From NCBI RefSeq assembly GCF_003116015.1, contig NZ_LGQZ01000002.1, positions 1 to 64,000 on the forward strand: 64,000 bases of DNA, written 5' to 3'. Position numbers and translations under genes: made by a program. The stretch comes from Azospirillum sp. TSO22-1 (GTDB lineage Bacteria; Pseudomonadota; Alphaproteobacteria; Azospirillales; Azospirillaceae). Below the pieces are notes generated by a model that was not told the origin of the DNA, did not search any database, and saw nothing but the letters and a program-made list of their open reading frames with translations. Shown here in pieces: positions 44,621 through 53,187 of the stretch (position 1 is its first letter; each line of letters begins with the position of its first letter).

Positions 44621-45271
44621 ATGACCGAGTGGCTGGTCGATGTGATGCACTCCATGGGGTACGTGGGGATCTTCCTGCTCCTGGTGCTCGCCCGCGTCGT
44701 GCCGCCGGTCCCGGCCGAGACGGTGATCCCGCTGGCCGGCCTGGGCGCCGCCGCCGGCGAGTACAACCTGTACGCCGTGGCGCTGGCCGGCGGGCTGGGC
44801 TCGATGGTCGGGCAGCTGGTCTGGTACCTGCCCAGCCGGCTGATGCCGGCCGACCGGTTCGAGCGCTTCCTCAGGCGCTACGGCCACTGGCTGACGGTGC
44901 GGCCGAAGCAGGTGAAGCGCGCCACCCGCTGGTTCGGCCAGCGCGGCGACCTCGCCGTGCTGTTCTGCCAGCCGATCCCCGGGCTGCGCACCCTGATCTC
45001 CATCCCCGCCGGCGCCTGCAACATGCCGGTGTGGCGCTACGGCCTCGCCTCCGGCGTTGGCTCGGTCGCGTGGACGTTCGTGCTGGCGTGGAGCGGCTAC
45101 ATGCTGGCAACGTGGCCGCGCATCGCCGACCTGGTGGGGTGGTTCACCATCGGCCTGGTGGTCCTGCTGATCGGGGTCTACGTGGTCCGGCTGGCCATGC
45201 ATTTCCACGCGCTGCGCGGCGGCCGCCCGGGCGAGGAGATCCTCACCACCCAGCCGACCCGATGCCGGTGA
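44621..45271 (+). CDS. DedA family membrane protein
   Basis: A 216-residue polytopic membrane protein of the DedA/SNARE-associated (PF09335) family. Typical are the N-terminal FLLLVLARVVPPVPAETVIP, GGLGSMVGQLVWYLPSRLMP and the re-entrant motif FGQRGDLAVLFCQPIPGLRT with SIPAGACNMPVWRY. Many members act in lipid scrambling or undecaprenyl phosphate recycling. Its end overlaps the convergent LysE gene by 29 bases. Confidence 0.9.
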   Translation: MTEWLVDVMHSMGYVGIFLLLVLARVVPPVPAETVIPLAGLGAAAGEYNLYAVALAGGLGSMVGQLVWYLPSRLMPADRFERFLRRYGHWLTVRPKQVKRATRWFGQRGDLAVLFCQPIPGLRTLISIPAGACNMPVWRYGLASGVGSVAWTFVLAWSGYMLATWPRIADLVGWFTIGLVVLLIGVYVVRLAMHFHALRGGRPGEEILTTQPTRCR

Positions 45272-45902
45272 ACGCCGTCCCCAGCGCCCACAGGCCGAAG
45301 CACGCCAGACCCACCCCGGTGCAGTGGTTGAGCACCGTCAGCCCCTGGTCGGTGATGCGGTGGCGCACCGCCGCCACGCCGGACGACAGCGCCAGCCACC
45401 AGCTGCTCGCCCCCAGGAACACGCCCAGCACCATGGTGGCGGCGTCGAACTTGCCGAGGTTGGCGCCCAGCCCGAATCCGGCGAACACCGCGATGAAGGC
45501 GAGGATGGTCGCCGGGTTGGTCAGCGTCAGCGACAGCCCGGTGATGAAGCCGGCGATGGCGGTGCGGCTGTCCGGCACCTTGGCGACCTCCTGCTCCTCC
45601 GCCGCCGGCTGCTGGCGGAAGGTGCGCACGGCCACGGCCAGCATGAAGACGCCGCCGACGACGCGGAACCAGAACTGATGCCCCTCGAGGAAGGCCAGCG
45701 CCGCCGACACGCCGAACGCCGCGATGCCGCCGTAGATGGTGTCGGCCACCGCCGCCCCCATGCCGGTGGAAAAGCCCATGAAGACGCCGTGCTGGATGGT
45801 GCGGCGGATGCACAGCAGGCCGATGGGGCCGACGGGGGCTGCGATGGCGATGCCCAGCACGTACCCCTGCACCAGCACCACCAGCAGTTCCTGGACCACC
45901 AA
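45243..45902 (-). CDS. LysE family amino-acid exporter
   Basis: A 219-residue membrane protein with six helices of the LysE/RhtB family. The N-terminal GYVLGIAIAAPVGPIGLLCI (AxPVGP) and FSTGMGAAVADTIYGGIAAF motifs are diagnostic, with a later SLTLTNPATILAFIAVFAGF. It probably exports an amino acid or derivative; the substrate is unknown. It converges with the DedA gene and overlaps it by 29 bases, which may produce antisense effects. Confidence 0.92.
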   Translation of the reverse strand: MVVQELLVVLVQGYVLGIAIAAPVGPIGLLCIRRTIQHGVFMGFSTGMGAAVADTIYGGIAAFGVSAALAFLEGHQFWFRVVGGVFMLAVAVRTFRQQPAAEEQEVAKVPDSRTAIAGFITGLSLTLTNPATILAFIAVFAGFGLGANLGKFDAATMVLGVFLGASSWWLALSSGVAAVRHRITDQGLTVLNHCTGVGLACFGLWALGTAFTGIGSAGW

Positions 45903-46058
45903 CGTCCTCCCCGAGGCTACAGGGTCCGCGCGGGCGGAGCCGTGCCCGCGTGATATCCGTCCGATGGGGGCAAGTCAACCGACCGCGGTCACGCGCCCTC
46001 TGTCCCGGTGGCGCAAGCGCGGCTATTCTTTTTCGCAAACCGAGGAGGAACGGTGGTG

Positions 46059-47033
46059 ATGACGCGGTTCACGCTGACGCTGGCGGCGCTGCTCGCCTGG
46101 ATCCCGGCCGCCGGCGCGCAGGAGTTCGCGCCGGCCGTCGTCTACGACATGGGCGGCAAGTTCGACAAATCCTTCAACGAGGCGGCCTACGTCGGCGCCG
46201 AAAAGTTCAGGAAGGACACCGGCGTCGCCTACCGCGACTTCGAGGTGACCAACGAGGCGCAGCGCGAGCAGGCCCTGCGCACCATGGCGCGGCGCGGCGC
46301 GACCGTCGTGGTCGGCCTCGGATTCGCGCAGGCGGCCCCCATGGAGAAGGTCGCGCGCGAGTTCCCCAACACCAGGTTCTGCCTGATCGACGAGAAGCTC
46401 GACGCGCCCAACGTGCAGTCCGTCACCTTCAAGGAGGAGGAGGGCTCGTTCCTCGTCGGCCTCCTGGCGGCGATGGCCTCGAAGACCGGCAAGGTCGGCT
46501 TCGTCGGCGGCATGGACGTGCCGCTGATCCGCAACTTCCTCACCGGCTACGAGCAGGGGGTGAAGCACGCCAATGCCGGGGCGGAGGTGTTCGTCAACAT
46601 GACCGGCACCACGCCCGCCGCCTGGAACGACCCGACGCGCGGCGCGGAACTGGCCAAGAGCCAGTTCGGCCGCGGCGCCGACGTGGTCTACGCCGCTGCC
46701 GGCGCCACCGGCCTGGGCGTGCTGCAGGCGGCGGCGGATGCCGGCAAGCTGGGCGTCGGCGTGGATTCGAACCAGAACCACCTGCACCCCGGCAAGGTGC
46801 TGACCTCCATGGTCAAGCGCGTGGACGGCGCGGTCTACGCCTGCTTCAAGGACGCCCGCGAGGGCACCTGGAAGGCGGGGCACCGCGTGCTCGGCCTCAA
46901 GGAGGACGGCGTGGCCTGGGCGCTCGACGACAACAACCGGGCGCTGATCACGCCGGAGATGCAGAAGGCGGTGGACGAGGCGCGCGCCCGGATCGTCGCC
47001 GGCTCGCTGGCCGTGAAGCCGTACAGGCCGTGA
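46059..47033 (+). CDS. BMP-type nucleoside ABC transporter, substrate-binding protein
   Basis: A 324-residue periplasmic protein of the Bmp/PnrA family. The signal peptide is MTRFTLTLAALLAWIPAAGA. Family features are VVYDMGGKFDKSFNEAAYVG, GVAYRDFEVTNEAQREQALR and the TSMVKRVDGAVYACFKDARE block. PnrA-type proteins bind purine nucleosides, which agrees with the downstream nucleoside-cleaving genes. ATG 46059 follows a GAGGAGGAA ribosome binding site; GTG 46053 and 46056 are alternatives. There is no lipobox, so it is soluble. Confidence 0.92.
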   Translation: MTRFTLTLAALLAWIPAAGAQEFAPAVVYDMGGKFDKSFNEAAYVGAEKFRKDTGVAYRDFEVTNEAQREQALRTMARRGATVVVGLGFAQAAPMEKVAREFPNTRFCLIDEKLDAPNVQSVTFKEEEGSFLVGLLAAMASKTGKVGFVGGMDVPLIRNFLTGYEQGVKHANAGAEVFVNMTGTTPAAWNDPTRGAELAKSQFGRGADVVYAAAGATGLGVLQAAADAGKLGVGVDSNQNHLHPGKVLTSMVKRVDGAVYACFKDAREGTWKAGHRVLGLKEDGVAWALDDNNRALITPEMQKAVDEARARIVAGSLAVKPYRP

Positions 47034-47038
47034 GCCGC

Positions 47039-47135
47039 CTTGCCCCCTCCCTGACCCTCCCCCGCTTCGCAGGGGAGGGAATTGACGGCGACAGACCCCC
47101 TCCCCTGCGAAGCGGGGGAGGGATGGGGTGGGGGC
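47039..47135. repeat. intergenic palindromic repeat, family A copy 3
   Basis: A copy of the family A element between the substrate-binding and ATPase genes of the nucleoside importer. The hairpin could reduce expression of downstream genes relative to the binding protein. Its final GGGTGGGGGCACCACGG lies next to the ATPase start codon. Confidence 0.8.
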
Positions 47136-47142
47136 ACCACGG

Positions 47143-48627
47143 ATGACCGCCCCTGCACTGGAAGTCGTCGGCGTCGACAAGTGGTTCGGCGCCAACCACG
47201 CCAACCGCGCGGTGTCGTTCGCGGTGGCCAAGGGGACGATCCACGGCATCGTCGGCGAGAACGGCGCCGGCAAGTCCACCATCATGAACGTCGTCTACGG
47301 CACGCTGACGCCCGACGCCGGCACGGTGCGCCTGGACGGCCGCGATGCCCGCATCGCCAGCCCGCACGACGCCATCGCCCTGGGCGTCGGCATGGTGCAC
47401 CAGCACTTCATGCTGGTGGAGCCCTTCACCGCGCTGGAGAACGTGCTGTTGGGCTTCGAGGGCGGCGCCACGCTCGCCCCCGGCCTCGGGCGCGCCCGCG
47501 CCGGGCTGGAGCGGCTGGCCCGCGAGTACGGCCTGGAGGTCGACCTCGACCGCCCGGTCGGCGAGCTGCCGGTGGGCGCGCAGCAGCGCGTCGAGATCCT
47601 CAAGGCGCTGCACCGCGGCGCCGACCTGCTGATCCTCGACGAGCCGACCGGCGTGCTGACCCCGCAGGAGACGGCGCACCTCTTCCGCATCCTCCGGGCG
47701 CTGAAGGCGCAGGGCAAGACGGTGGTGATCATCACCCACAAGCTGCGCGAGATCATGGAGCTGACCGACGCGGTCACCGTGATGCGCCGCGGCGAGGTGG
47801 TCGCCACCCTCCCCACCGCCGAGACCGACGCCGCCGGCCTCGCCGAGCGGATGGTCGGCCGCCCGGTGCTGCTGCGCGTCGACAAGCCCCCCGCCACCCC
47901 CGGCGCCCCGGTGCTGGAGGTCTCCGGCCTGCGCGTCGGCGCCGCGGTCAAGGGCATCGACCTCACCGTCCGCGCCGGCGAGATCGTCGGCGTCGCCGGC
48001 GTCTCCGGCAACGGCCAGTCGGAGCTGCTGGAGGCGCTGGCCGGCACGCGTCCGTTCGAGGGCACGGTGCGCCTGTCCGGCCACGGCCGCGGCCACGTGC
48101 CGGAGGACCGTCAGAAGGTCGGCCTCGTCACCGGTTTCGCCGCCTACGAGAACGCCGTGCTCGGCCAGCAGTCCGACCCGGCGCTCACCCGCCGCGGCCT
48201 GTTCGACTGGCGCGAGGCCCGCGCCCGCTGCGCCCGCGCCATGGCCGCCTACGACGTCCGCCCCGCCGACCCGGAGCTGCGCACCGCGGGCTTTTCCGGC
48301 GGCAACCAGCAGAAGCTGGTGCTGGCCCGCGAGATCGAGGGCGACCCCGATCTGTTGCTGGTCGGCCAACCGACCCGCGGCGTCGACATCGGCGCCATCG
48401 AGTTCATCCACCGCCGCCTCGTGGCGCTGCGCGACGCCGGCACGGCGATCCTGCTGGTCTCGGCCGAGCTGGACGAGATCCGCGCGCTGTCCGACCGCAT
48501 CCTGGTGATGTGCGCCGGCCGCATCGTCGGCGAGGTGCCGCCGGACACCGACGAGCGGACGCTGGGGCTGATGATGGCAGGGGTTGACCCGAGCGGAGGA
48601 CCCCACTCATCCCAACGGTCGGCTTGA
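47143..48627 (+). CDS. nucleoside ABC transporter, double ATPase subunit
   Basis: A 494-residue protein made of two fused ABC ATPase domains, as in nucleoside (NupA-type) and sugar (RbsA-type) importers. Domain 1 has Walker A GENGAGKSTIMN and Walker B LLILDEPTGVLTPQE. Domain 2 has the degenerate Walker A GVSGNGQSELLE and signature FSGGNQQKLVLAREI, as is normal for this group. ATG 47143 was chosen; upstream ATG 47128 lies within repeat A copy 3. The repeat may supply the purine-rich ribosome binding site. Confidence 0.94.
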   Translation: MTAPALEVVGVDKWFGANHANRAVSFAVAKGTIHGIVGENGAGKSTIMNVVYGTLTPDAGTVRLDGRDARIASPHDAIALGVGMVHQHFMLVEPFTALENVLLGFEGGATLAPGLGRARAGLERLAREYGLEVDLDRPVGELPVGAQQRVEILKALHRGADLLILDEPTGVLTPQETAHLFRILRALKAQGKTVVIITHKLREIMELTDAVTVMRRGEVVATLPTAETDAAGLAERMVGRPVLLRVDKPPATPGAPVLEVSGLRVGAAVKGIDLTVRAGEIVGVAGVSGNGQSELLEALAGTRPFEGTVRLSGHGRGHVPEDRQKVGLVTGFAAYENAVLGQQSDPALTRRGLFDWREARARCARAMAAYDVRPADPELRTAGFSGGNQQKLVLAREIEGDPDLLLVGQPTRGVDIGAIEFIHRRLVALRDAGTAILLVSAELDEIRALSDRILVMCAGRIVGEVPPDTDERTLGLMMAGVDPSGGPHSSQRSA

Positions 48628-48676
48628 CGCTTGCGTCACCCGCGACAGCTCCCTTACGGTCAACCGGGAGGCGCGC

Positions 48677-49306
48677 ATGCGGGCACTGCGGGAACGGCGG
48701 GTGGACCTGACCATCCAGACCAGCGGCTTGGCGGCCAGCATCGTGGCCGGGGCCATCCTGATCACCTGGACGGTCCAGGCCGGCAGCGCCGGGGCCGCGG
48801 TGGCCGCGGGGGTGTACGGGGCGTCGCTGGTGGCGATGTTCGCCTGCTCGACGCTGTACGCCGCGGCGACGGCGCCGCGCCGCAAGGCGGTGCTGCGCGT
48901 CTTCGACCATTCCGCCATCTTCCTGCTGATCGCCGGCACCTACACGCCGTTCTGCGCGCTGGTGGTCGGCGGCTGGCGCGGCTTCGGGCTGCTCGCCGCG
49001 GTCTGGCTGGTCGCGGCGCTCGGCATCCTGCTGAAGGTCCTGTTCCGCCACCGGCCCGAGGCGGTGACGGTGGTGCTTTACGTGGCGCTCGGCTGGGCCG
49101 GAGTCGTGCAGCTCGACGCCGTCATCGAGCGGCTGTCGTCCGGCGCGCTGACGCTGCTGATGGCGGGCGGGGTGATCTACACCGCCGGCGTGCCGGTGCA
49201 CCTGCGCGACTCGATCCCCTACAACCAGGCGATCTGGCACGGCTGCGTCTTCGCCGCCGCGGCCTGCCACTACGCCGCGGTGGTGCTGGCGCTGGCCGCC
49301 GCCTGA
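48677..49306 (+). CDS. hemolysin III / PAQR-family membrane protein
   Basis: A 209-residue seven-helix membrane protein of the PAQR (YqfA/hemolysin III) family. The metal-site motifs are VFDHSAIFLLIAGTYTPFCA (with Asp and His), and the C-terminal AIWHGCVFAAAACHYAAVVL (two His). PAQRs are suspected zinc-dependent hydrolases of lipids, and YqfA affects membrane energetics. ATG 48677 has a GGGAGG ribosome binding site; the longer reading from 48584 overlaps the ATPase gene. It splits the nucleoside ABC operon between ATPase and permease. Confidence 0.9.
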   Translation: MRALRERRVDLTIQTSGLAASIVAGAILITWTVQAGSAGAAVAAGVYGASLVAMFACSTLYAAATAPRRKAVLRVFDHSAIFLLIAGTYTPFCALVVGGWRGFGLLAAVWLVAALGILLKVLFRHRPEAVTVVLYVALGWAGVVQLDAVIERLSSGALTLLMAGGVIYTAGVPVHLRDSIPYNQAIWHGCVFAAAACHYAAVVLALAAA

Positions 49307-49390
49307 GGAGTCCGTCGGCTGCGGCTCGCCGCTTGCCTTGCGCACCGCGGCGGGGCACCTTCCCGAGCGGGGGCGTGACCGGGGGGCGGT

Positions 49391-50515
49391 ATGGTGGGCG
49401 AAGCGCGGGGGAGCGGCGGACGGCCGCCCGGCACGGTGCCGGGCTGGGTCGGCCGTGCCCTGCTGCCGGCGCTGAACCTCGCCGCGGCGCTGCTGCTTTC
49501 CGGCCTCGTGGTCGCCGGCATCGGCGAGAGCCCGCTGGCCGCGCTGAAGGTGCTGGCCTACGGCGCCTTCGGCTACCCCGAGGCGGTCGGCTTCACGCTG
49601 TACTACGCCACCAACTTCATCTTCACCGGGCTGGCGGTGGCGGTCGCCTTCCACGCCGGGCTGTTCAACATCGGCGGGGAGGGGCAGGCGACGCTGGGCG
49701 GCCTCGGCGCCGGGCTGGTCGGGCTGGCGCTGACCGGCTGGCCGTGGCCGGCGGCGGCGCTGCTGGGCATCGCCGCGTCGGCCGGGTTCGGCGCCGCCTG
49801 GGCGTTCCTGCCCGGCTGGCTGCAGGCGAAGCGCGGCAGCCACATCGTCATCACCACCATCATGTTCAACGTCATCGCCGCCTCGCTGATGACCTGGCTG
49901 ATGGTCGACGTTCTCATCAAGCCCGGCCAGCAGAGCCCCGAATCGCGCGACTTCGCACCGGAGACGTGGCTGCCCGCCATGGACGCGATGCTGGCCCCGC
50001 TTGGGCTGGCGCTGCCGTCCTCGCCGCTCAACCTTTCCTTCCCGTGGGCGCTGGCGTGCTGCGGGATCGTCTACGTCCTGGTCTGGCACACCCGCTGGGG
50101 CTTCGAGCTGCGCGTGACCGGCCAGAACGAGCGCGCCGCGGTCTACGCCGGCATCCGCCCGGCGCGCATCGTCGTCACCGCCATGCTGCTGTCCGGCGCG
50201 CTGGCCGGCTTCGTCGGGCTCAACGAGATCCTCGGCGTGCAGCACCGGCTGCTGCTGAACTTCACCGGCGGCGTCGGCTTCGTCGGCATCGCGGTGGCGC
50301 TGATGGGGCGCAACCACCCGGTCGGCATCGTGCTGGCGGCGCTGCTGTTCGGCGCGCTGTACCAGGGCGGCACCGAGCTGTCGTTCGAGTTCCAGACCAT
50401 CACGCGCGAGCTGGTGGTGGTCATCCAGGGCCTCGTCATCCTGTTCGCCGGCGCGCTGGAGCATCTGTTCCGCCGCCGCGCCGAGGCGCTGTTCCGCAGG
50501 GTGGGGGCGGCATGA
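49391..50515 (+). CDS. nucleoside ABC transporter permease 1
   Basis: A 374-residue inner-membrane permease of the BPD_transp_2 family (NupP/YufP-like). Typical are FHAGLFNIGGEGQATLGGLG, ITTIMFNVIAASLMTWLMVD and the coupling-helix region GQNERAAVYAGIRPARIVVT. It is one of two permeases of the nucleoside importer. It overlaps permease 2 by 4 bases (ATGA). Confidence 0.93.
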   Translation: MVGEARGSGGRPPGTVPGWVGRALLPALNLAAALLLSGLVVAGIGESPLAALKVLAYGAFGYPEAVGFTLYYATNFIFTGLAVAVAFHAGLFNIGGEGQATLGGLGAGLVGLALTGWPWPAAALLGIAASAGFGAAWAFLPGWLQAKRGSHIVITTIMFNVIAASLMTWLMVDVLIKPGQQSPESRDFAPETWLPAMDAMLAPLGLALPSSPLNLSFPWALACCGIVYVLVWHTRWGFELRVTGQNERAAVYAGIRPARIVVTAMLLSGALAGFVGLNEILGVQHRLLLNFTGGVGFVGIAVALMGRNHPVGIVLAALLFGALYQGGTELSFEFQTITRELVVVIQGLVILFAGALEHLFRRRAEALFRRVGAA

Positions 50516-51441
50516 GCGAGGCGCTGACCCTCCTGCTTCTGCTCGTCGATTCCACCGTCCGGCTGGCGACGCCGCTGGTGCTGGCCGCCTTCGCCGGCCT
50601 GTACTGCGAGCGCGCCGGGGTGGTCGACGTCGGCCTGGAGGGCAAGATGCTGGCCGGCGCCTTCGCCGCCGCCGCGACCGCATACGCTACCGGCAGCCCG
50701 TGGCTCGGCCTGCTCGCCGCCGTCGGCGCCGGGATCGCGCTGGCGCTGGTGCACGGCTTCGCCTGCGTGACGCACGCCGGCAACCAGGTGGTGTCCGGCA
50801 TGGCGATCAACATCCTGGTCGCCGGCCTGGCGCCCACGCTGGCCTACGCGTGGTTCAAACAGGGCGGGCAGACGCCGCTGCTCCCCGCCTCGGCCCGCCT
50901 GCCGGACGTCCACCTGCCGGTGCCGTTGCTCGGCGATCTCAACGTGCTGATCTGGCTGACCGCGGCGGTGGTGGCGGTCACCGCCTGGATGCTCCACCGC
51001 ACCCGCTTCGGCCTGCGCCTGCGCGCGGTGGGGGAGAACCCGGCTGCGGTGGACAGCGCCGGCCTGTCGGTGGCGCGGCTGCGCTATCAGGCGCTGCTGG
51101 CCACCGGGGCGTTGACCGGCGTGGCCGGGGCCTATCTGTCGATCGCGCACGGCGCCGGCTTCGTGCGCGACATGTCGGCGGGGAAGGGGTACCTCGCCTT
51201 GGCCGCGCTGGTGTTCGGCAAGTGGCGCCCCTGGCCGACGCTGGCCGCCTGCCTGCTGTTCGCCTTCACCGACGCCGCGCAGGTGCGCCTGCAGGGCGTT
51301 GCGCTGCCGCTGATCGGCACGATTCCGGTGCAGTTCATCCAGGCGCTGCCCTATGTGCTGACCGTCCTGCTGCTCGCCGGCTTCGTCGGCCGTGCGGTGG
51401 CGCCGAAGGCGAGCGGCGTTCCCTATCTGAAGGAGCGGTGA
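50512..51441 (+). CDS. nucleoside ABC transporter permease 2
   Basis: A 309-residue permease of the same family (NupQ/YufQ-like). It shows LAAFAGLYCERAGVVDVGLE followed by GKMLAGAFAAA, ACVTHAGNQVVSGMAINILV and RLRAVGENPAAVDSAGLSVA. It is smaller than permease 1, as is usual. Translation is coupled to permease 1 by the ATGA overlap. Purine nucleoside phosphorylase follows 70 bases later. Confidence 0.93.
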   Translation: MSEALTLLLLLVDSTVRLATPLVLAAFAGLYCERAGVVDVGLEGKMLAGAFAAAATAYATGSPWLGLLAAVGAGIALALVHGFACVTHAGNQVVSGMAINILVAGLAPTLAYAWFKQGGQTPLLPASARLPDVHLPVPLLGDLNVLIWLTAAVVAVTAWMLHRTRFGLRLRAVGENPAAVDSAGLSVARLRYQALLATGALTGVAGAYLSIAHGAGFVRDMSAGKGYLALAALVFGKWRPWPTLAACLLFAFTDAAQVRLQGVALPLIGTIPVQFIQALPYVLTVLLLAGFVGRAVAPKASGVPYLKER

Positions 51442-51511
51442 TGGCCCCGTTGAACCGAGGGACCGCCGTGTCCGTTCATCCCCCACCGGCACCCCTGAAG
51501 GACGCCCGCGC

Positions 51512-52357
51512 ATGACCGCCGCCAAGGCCGCCGCCGAGATCCTGGCCCGCGCCCCCGGCGTGCGGCCGCGCGTCGGCATCGTGCTCGGCTCCGGCTTGGG
51601 CGGCGTCGCCGACCGGGTCGAGGGCGCCACCGCCGTCCCCTACGCCGAGCTGCCCGGCTTCCCCGTCCCGGCGGTCGAGGGCCATGCCGGCCGCCTCGTG
51701 CTCGGCACGCTGTCCGGCTGCCCGGTCGCCGTCATGCAGGGCCGCGTGCACGCCTACGAGGGCGCCGGTTTCGCCGCGCTGAAGACCGCCGTCCGCGCGC
51801 TGAAGCTCGCCGGCTGCGAGGCGCTGATGCTGACCTGCGCCGCCGGCTCGCTGCGGCGCGAGGTCGGCCCCGGCCGCCTGATGCTGATCACCGACCACAT
51901 CAACCTGCTGGGCGCCAACCCGCTGGCCGGCCCGAACGACGACGCCTTCGGCCCGCGCTTCCCCAGCCTGACCGACGCCTGGGATCCGGATCTTCGCGCC
52001 CGCCTCAAGGACCGCGCCGCCGGCCTCGGCATCCCGCTCGCCGAGGGCGTCTACGCCGCTTGCCTCGGCCCGAGCTTCGAGACGCCGGCCGAGGTGCGGA
52101 TGTTGTCGGTCCTGGGGGCCGATGCCGTGGGCATGTCCACGGTTCCGGAATGCATCGTGGCGCGGCATTGCGGGCTGCGGGTCGCCGGGGTGGCGGTGAT
52201 CACCAACCTCGGCGTGGGCCTGAGCGACGAACCGGTGGACCACGACCACACGCTGCGCAACGCAGCATCCGCCGCAGCCGACCTGGAGCGGCTGCTGACA
52301 GGTTTTCTTGCCGATCACGTCAACGGATGGACCGCAGGGGACGAGGCCCAGCCATGA
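51512..52357 (+). CDS. purine nucleoside phosphorylase
   Basis: A 281-residue phosphorylase of the PNP/MTAP family II (trimeric type). The phosphate site is GIVLGSGLGGVADRV, with PVAVMQGRVHAYEG and the base site LTCAAGSLRREVGPGRLMLI; MLSVLGADAVGMSTVPECIV is also diagnostic. It splits purine nucleosides into base and ribose-1-phosphate or deoxyribose-1-phosphate. It overlaps deoC by 4 bases, next to the nucleoside importer genes, which supports a salvage pathway. Confidence 0.93.
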   Translation: MTAAKAAAEILARAPGVRPRVGIVLGSGLGGVADRVEGATAVPYAELPGFPVPAVEGHAGRLVLGTLSGCPVAVMQGRVHAYEGAGFAALKTAVRALKLAGCEALMLTCAAGSLRREVGPGRLMLITDHINLLGANPLAGPNDDAFGPRFPSLTDAWDPDLRARLKDRAAGLGIPLAEGVYAACLGPSFETPAEVRMLSVLGADAVGMSTVPECIVARHCGLRVAGVAVITNLGVGLSDEPVDHDHTLRNAASAAADLERLLTGFLADHVNGWTAGDEAQP

Positions 52358-53181
52358 AACTGCTCGCCGAATTGCAGCTTGCCGTCGACTCCGCCAAGGA
52401 GGCGAAGGCCACTCCCGCCCTGGCGCGCCGCGCCGTGGCGCTCCTCGACCTCACCAGCCTGAACGACGACGACACCGAGACGTCGGTCGCCGCGCTGTGC
52501 AAGCGCGCGGTGACGCCGGTCGGCCCGGTGGCGGCGGTCTGCGTCTGGCCGCGCTTCGTCAAGGCGGCGCACAAGGCGCTGAAGGGCACGCCGGTGAAGG
52601 TCGCCACCGTGGTGAACTTCCCCGCCGGCGAGGACGACGGCGCCACCGTCGCCGCCGACACCCGCGCCGCGCTGAAGGCCGGGGCGGACGAGATCGACGT
52701 GGTGCTGCCCTACCGCTCCTTCATCGAGGGCGCGCGCACGATGCCGAACAAGGTGCTGCACGCCTGCCGCGAGGCCTGCGGCGAGGGGGTGACCATGAAG
52801 GTGATCCTGGAATCGGGCGCCTTTCCCGACCCCGACCTGCTGGCCTGGGCCGGCCGCGACGCCATCGCCGCGGGGGCGGACTTCCTCAAGACCTCCACCG
52901 GCAAGACCAATCCGGCGGCAACGCTGGAGGCCGCCGCGCTGATGCTCCACACCATCGGGCAGACGGGGCACCCGGTCGGCTTCAAGGCGTCCGGCGGCAT
53001 CCGCGACGCGGCGACCGCGGCGACCTACCTGCACCTTGCCGACGCGCTGATGGGCAAGGGCTGGGCGAAGCCCGGCTGCTTCCGCTTCGGCGCGTCGGGC
53101 CTGCTCGACTCGCTGCTGGCCGAGCTGGGCGAGGCGCCCGAGCAGGTCGCCGCAGCCCCGGAGAATATTGGGGGGTACTGA
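52354..53181 (+). CDS. deoC: deoxyribose-phosphate aldolase
   Basis: A 275-residue DeoC that cuts deoxyribose-5-phosphate into glyceraldehyde-3-phosphate and acetaldehyde. Family features are LLDLTSLNDDDTETSVAALC, AGADEIDVVLPYRSFIEG, and the Schiff-base Lys in ADFLKTSTGKTNPAATLEAA, with GFKASGGIRDAATAATYLHL. Start ATG 52354 overlaps the previous stop. It joins deoA in degrading the sugar of imported deoxynucleosides. Confidence 0.95.
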   Translation: MKLLAELQLAVDSAKEAKATPALARRAVALLDLTSLNDDDTETSVAALCKRAVTPVGPVAAVCVWPRFVKAAHKALKGTPVKVATVVNFPAGEDDGATVAADTRAALKAGADEIDVVLPYRSFIEGARTMPNKVLHACREACGEGVTMKVILESGAFPDPDLLAWAGRDAIAAGADFLKTSTGKTNPAATLEAAALMLHTIGQTGHPVGFKASGGIRDAATAATYLHLADALMGKGWAKPGCFRFGASGLLDSLLAELGEAPEQVAAAPENIGGY

Positions 53182-53187
53182 GCGCCG

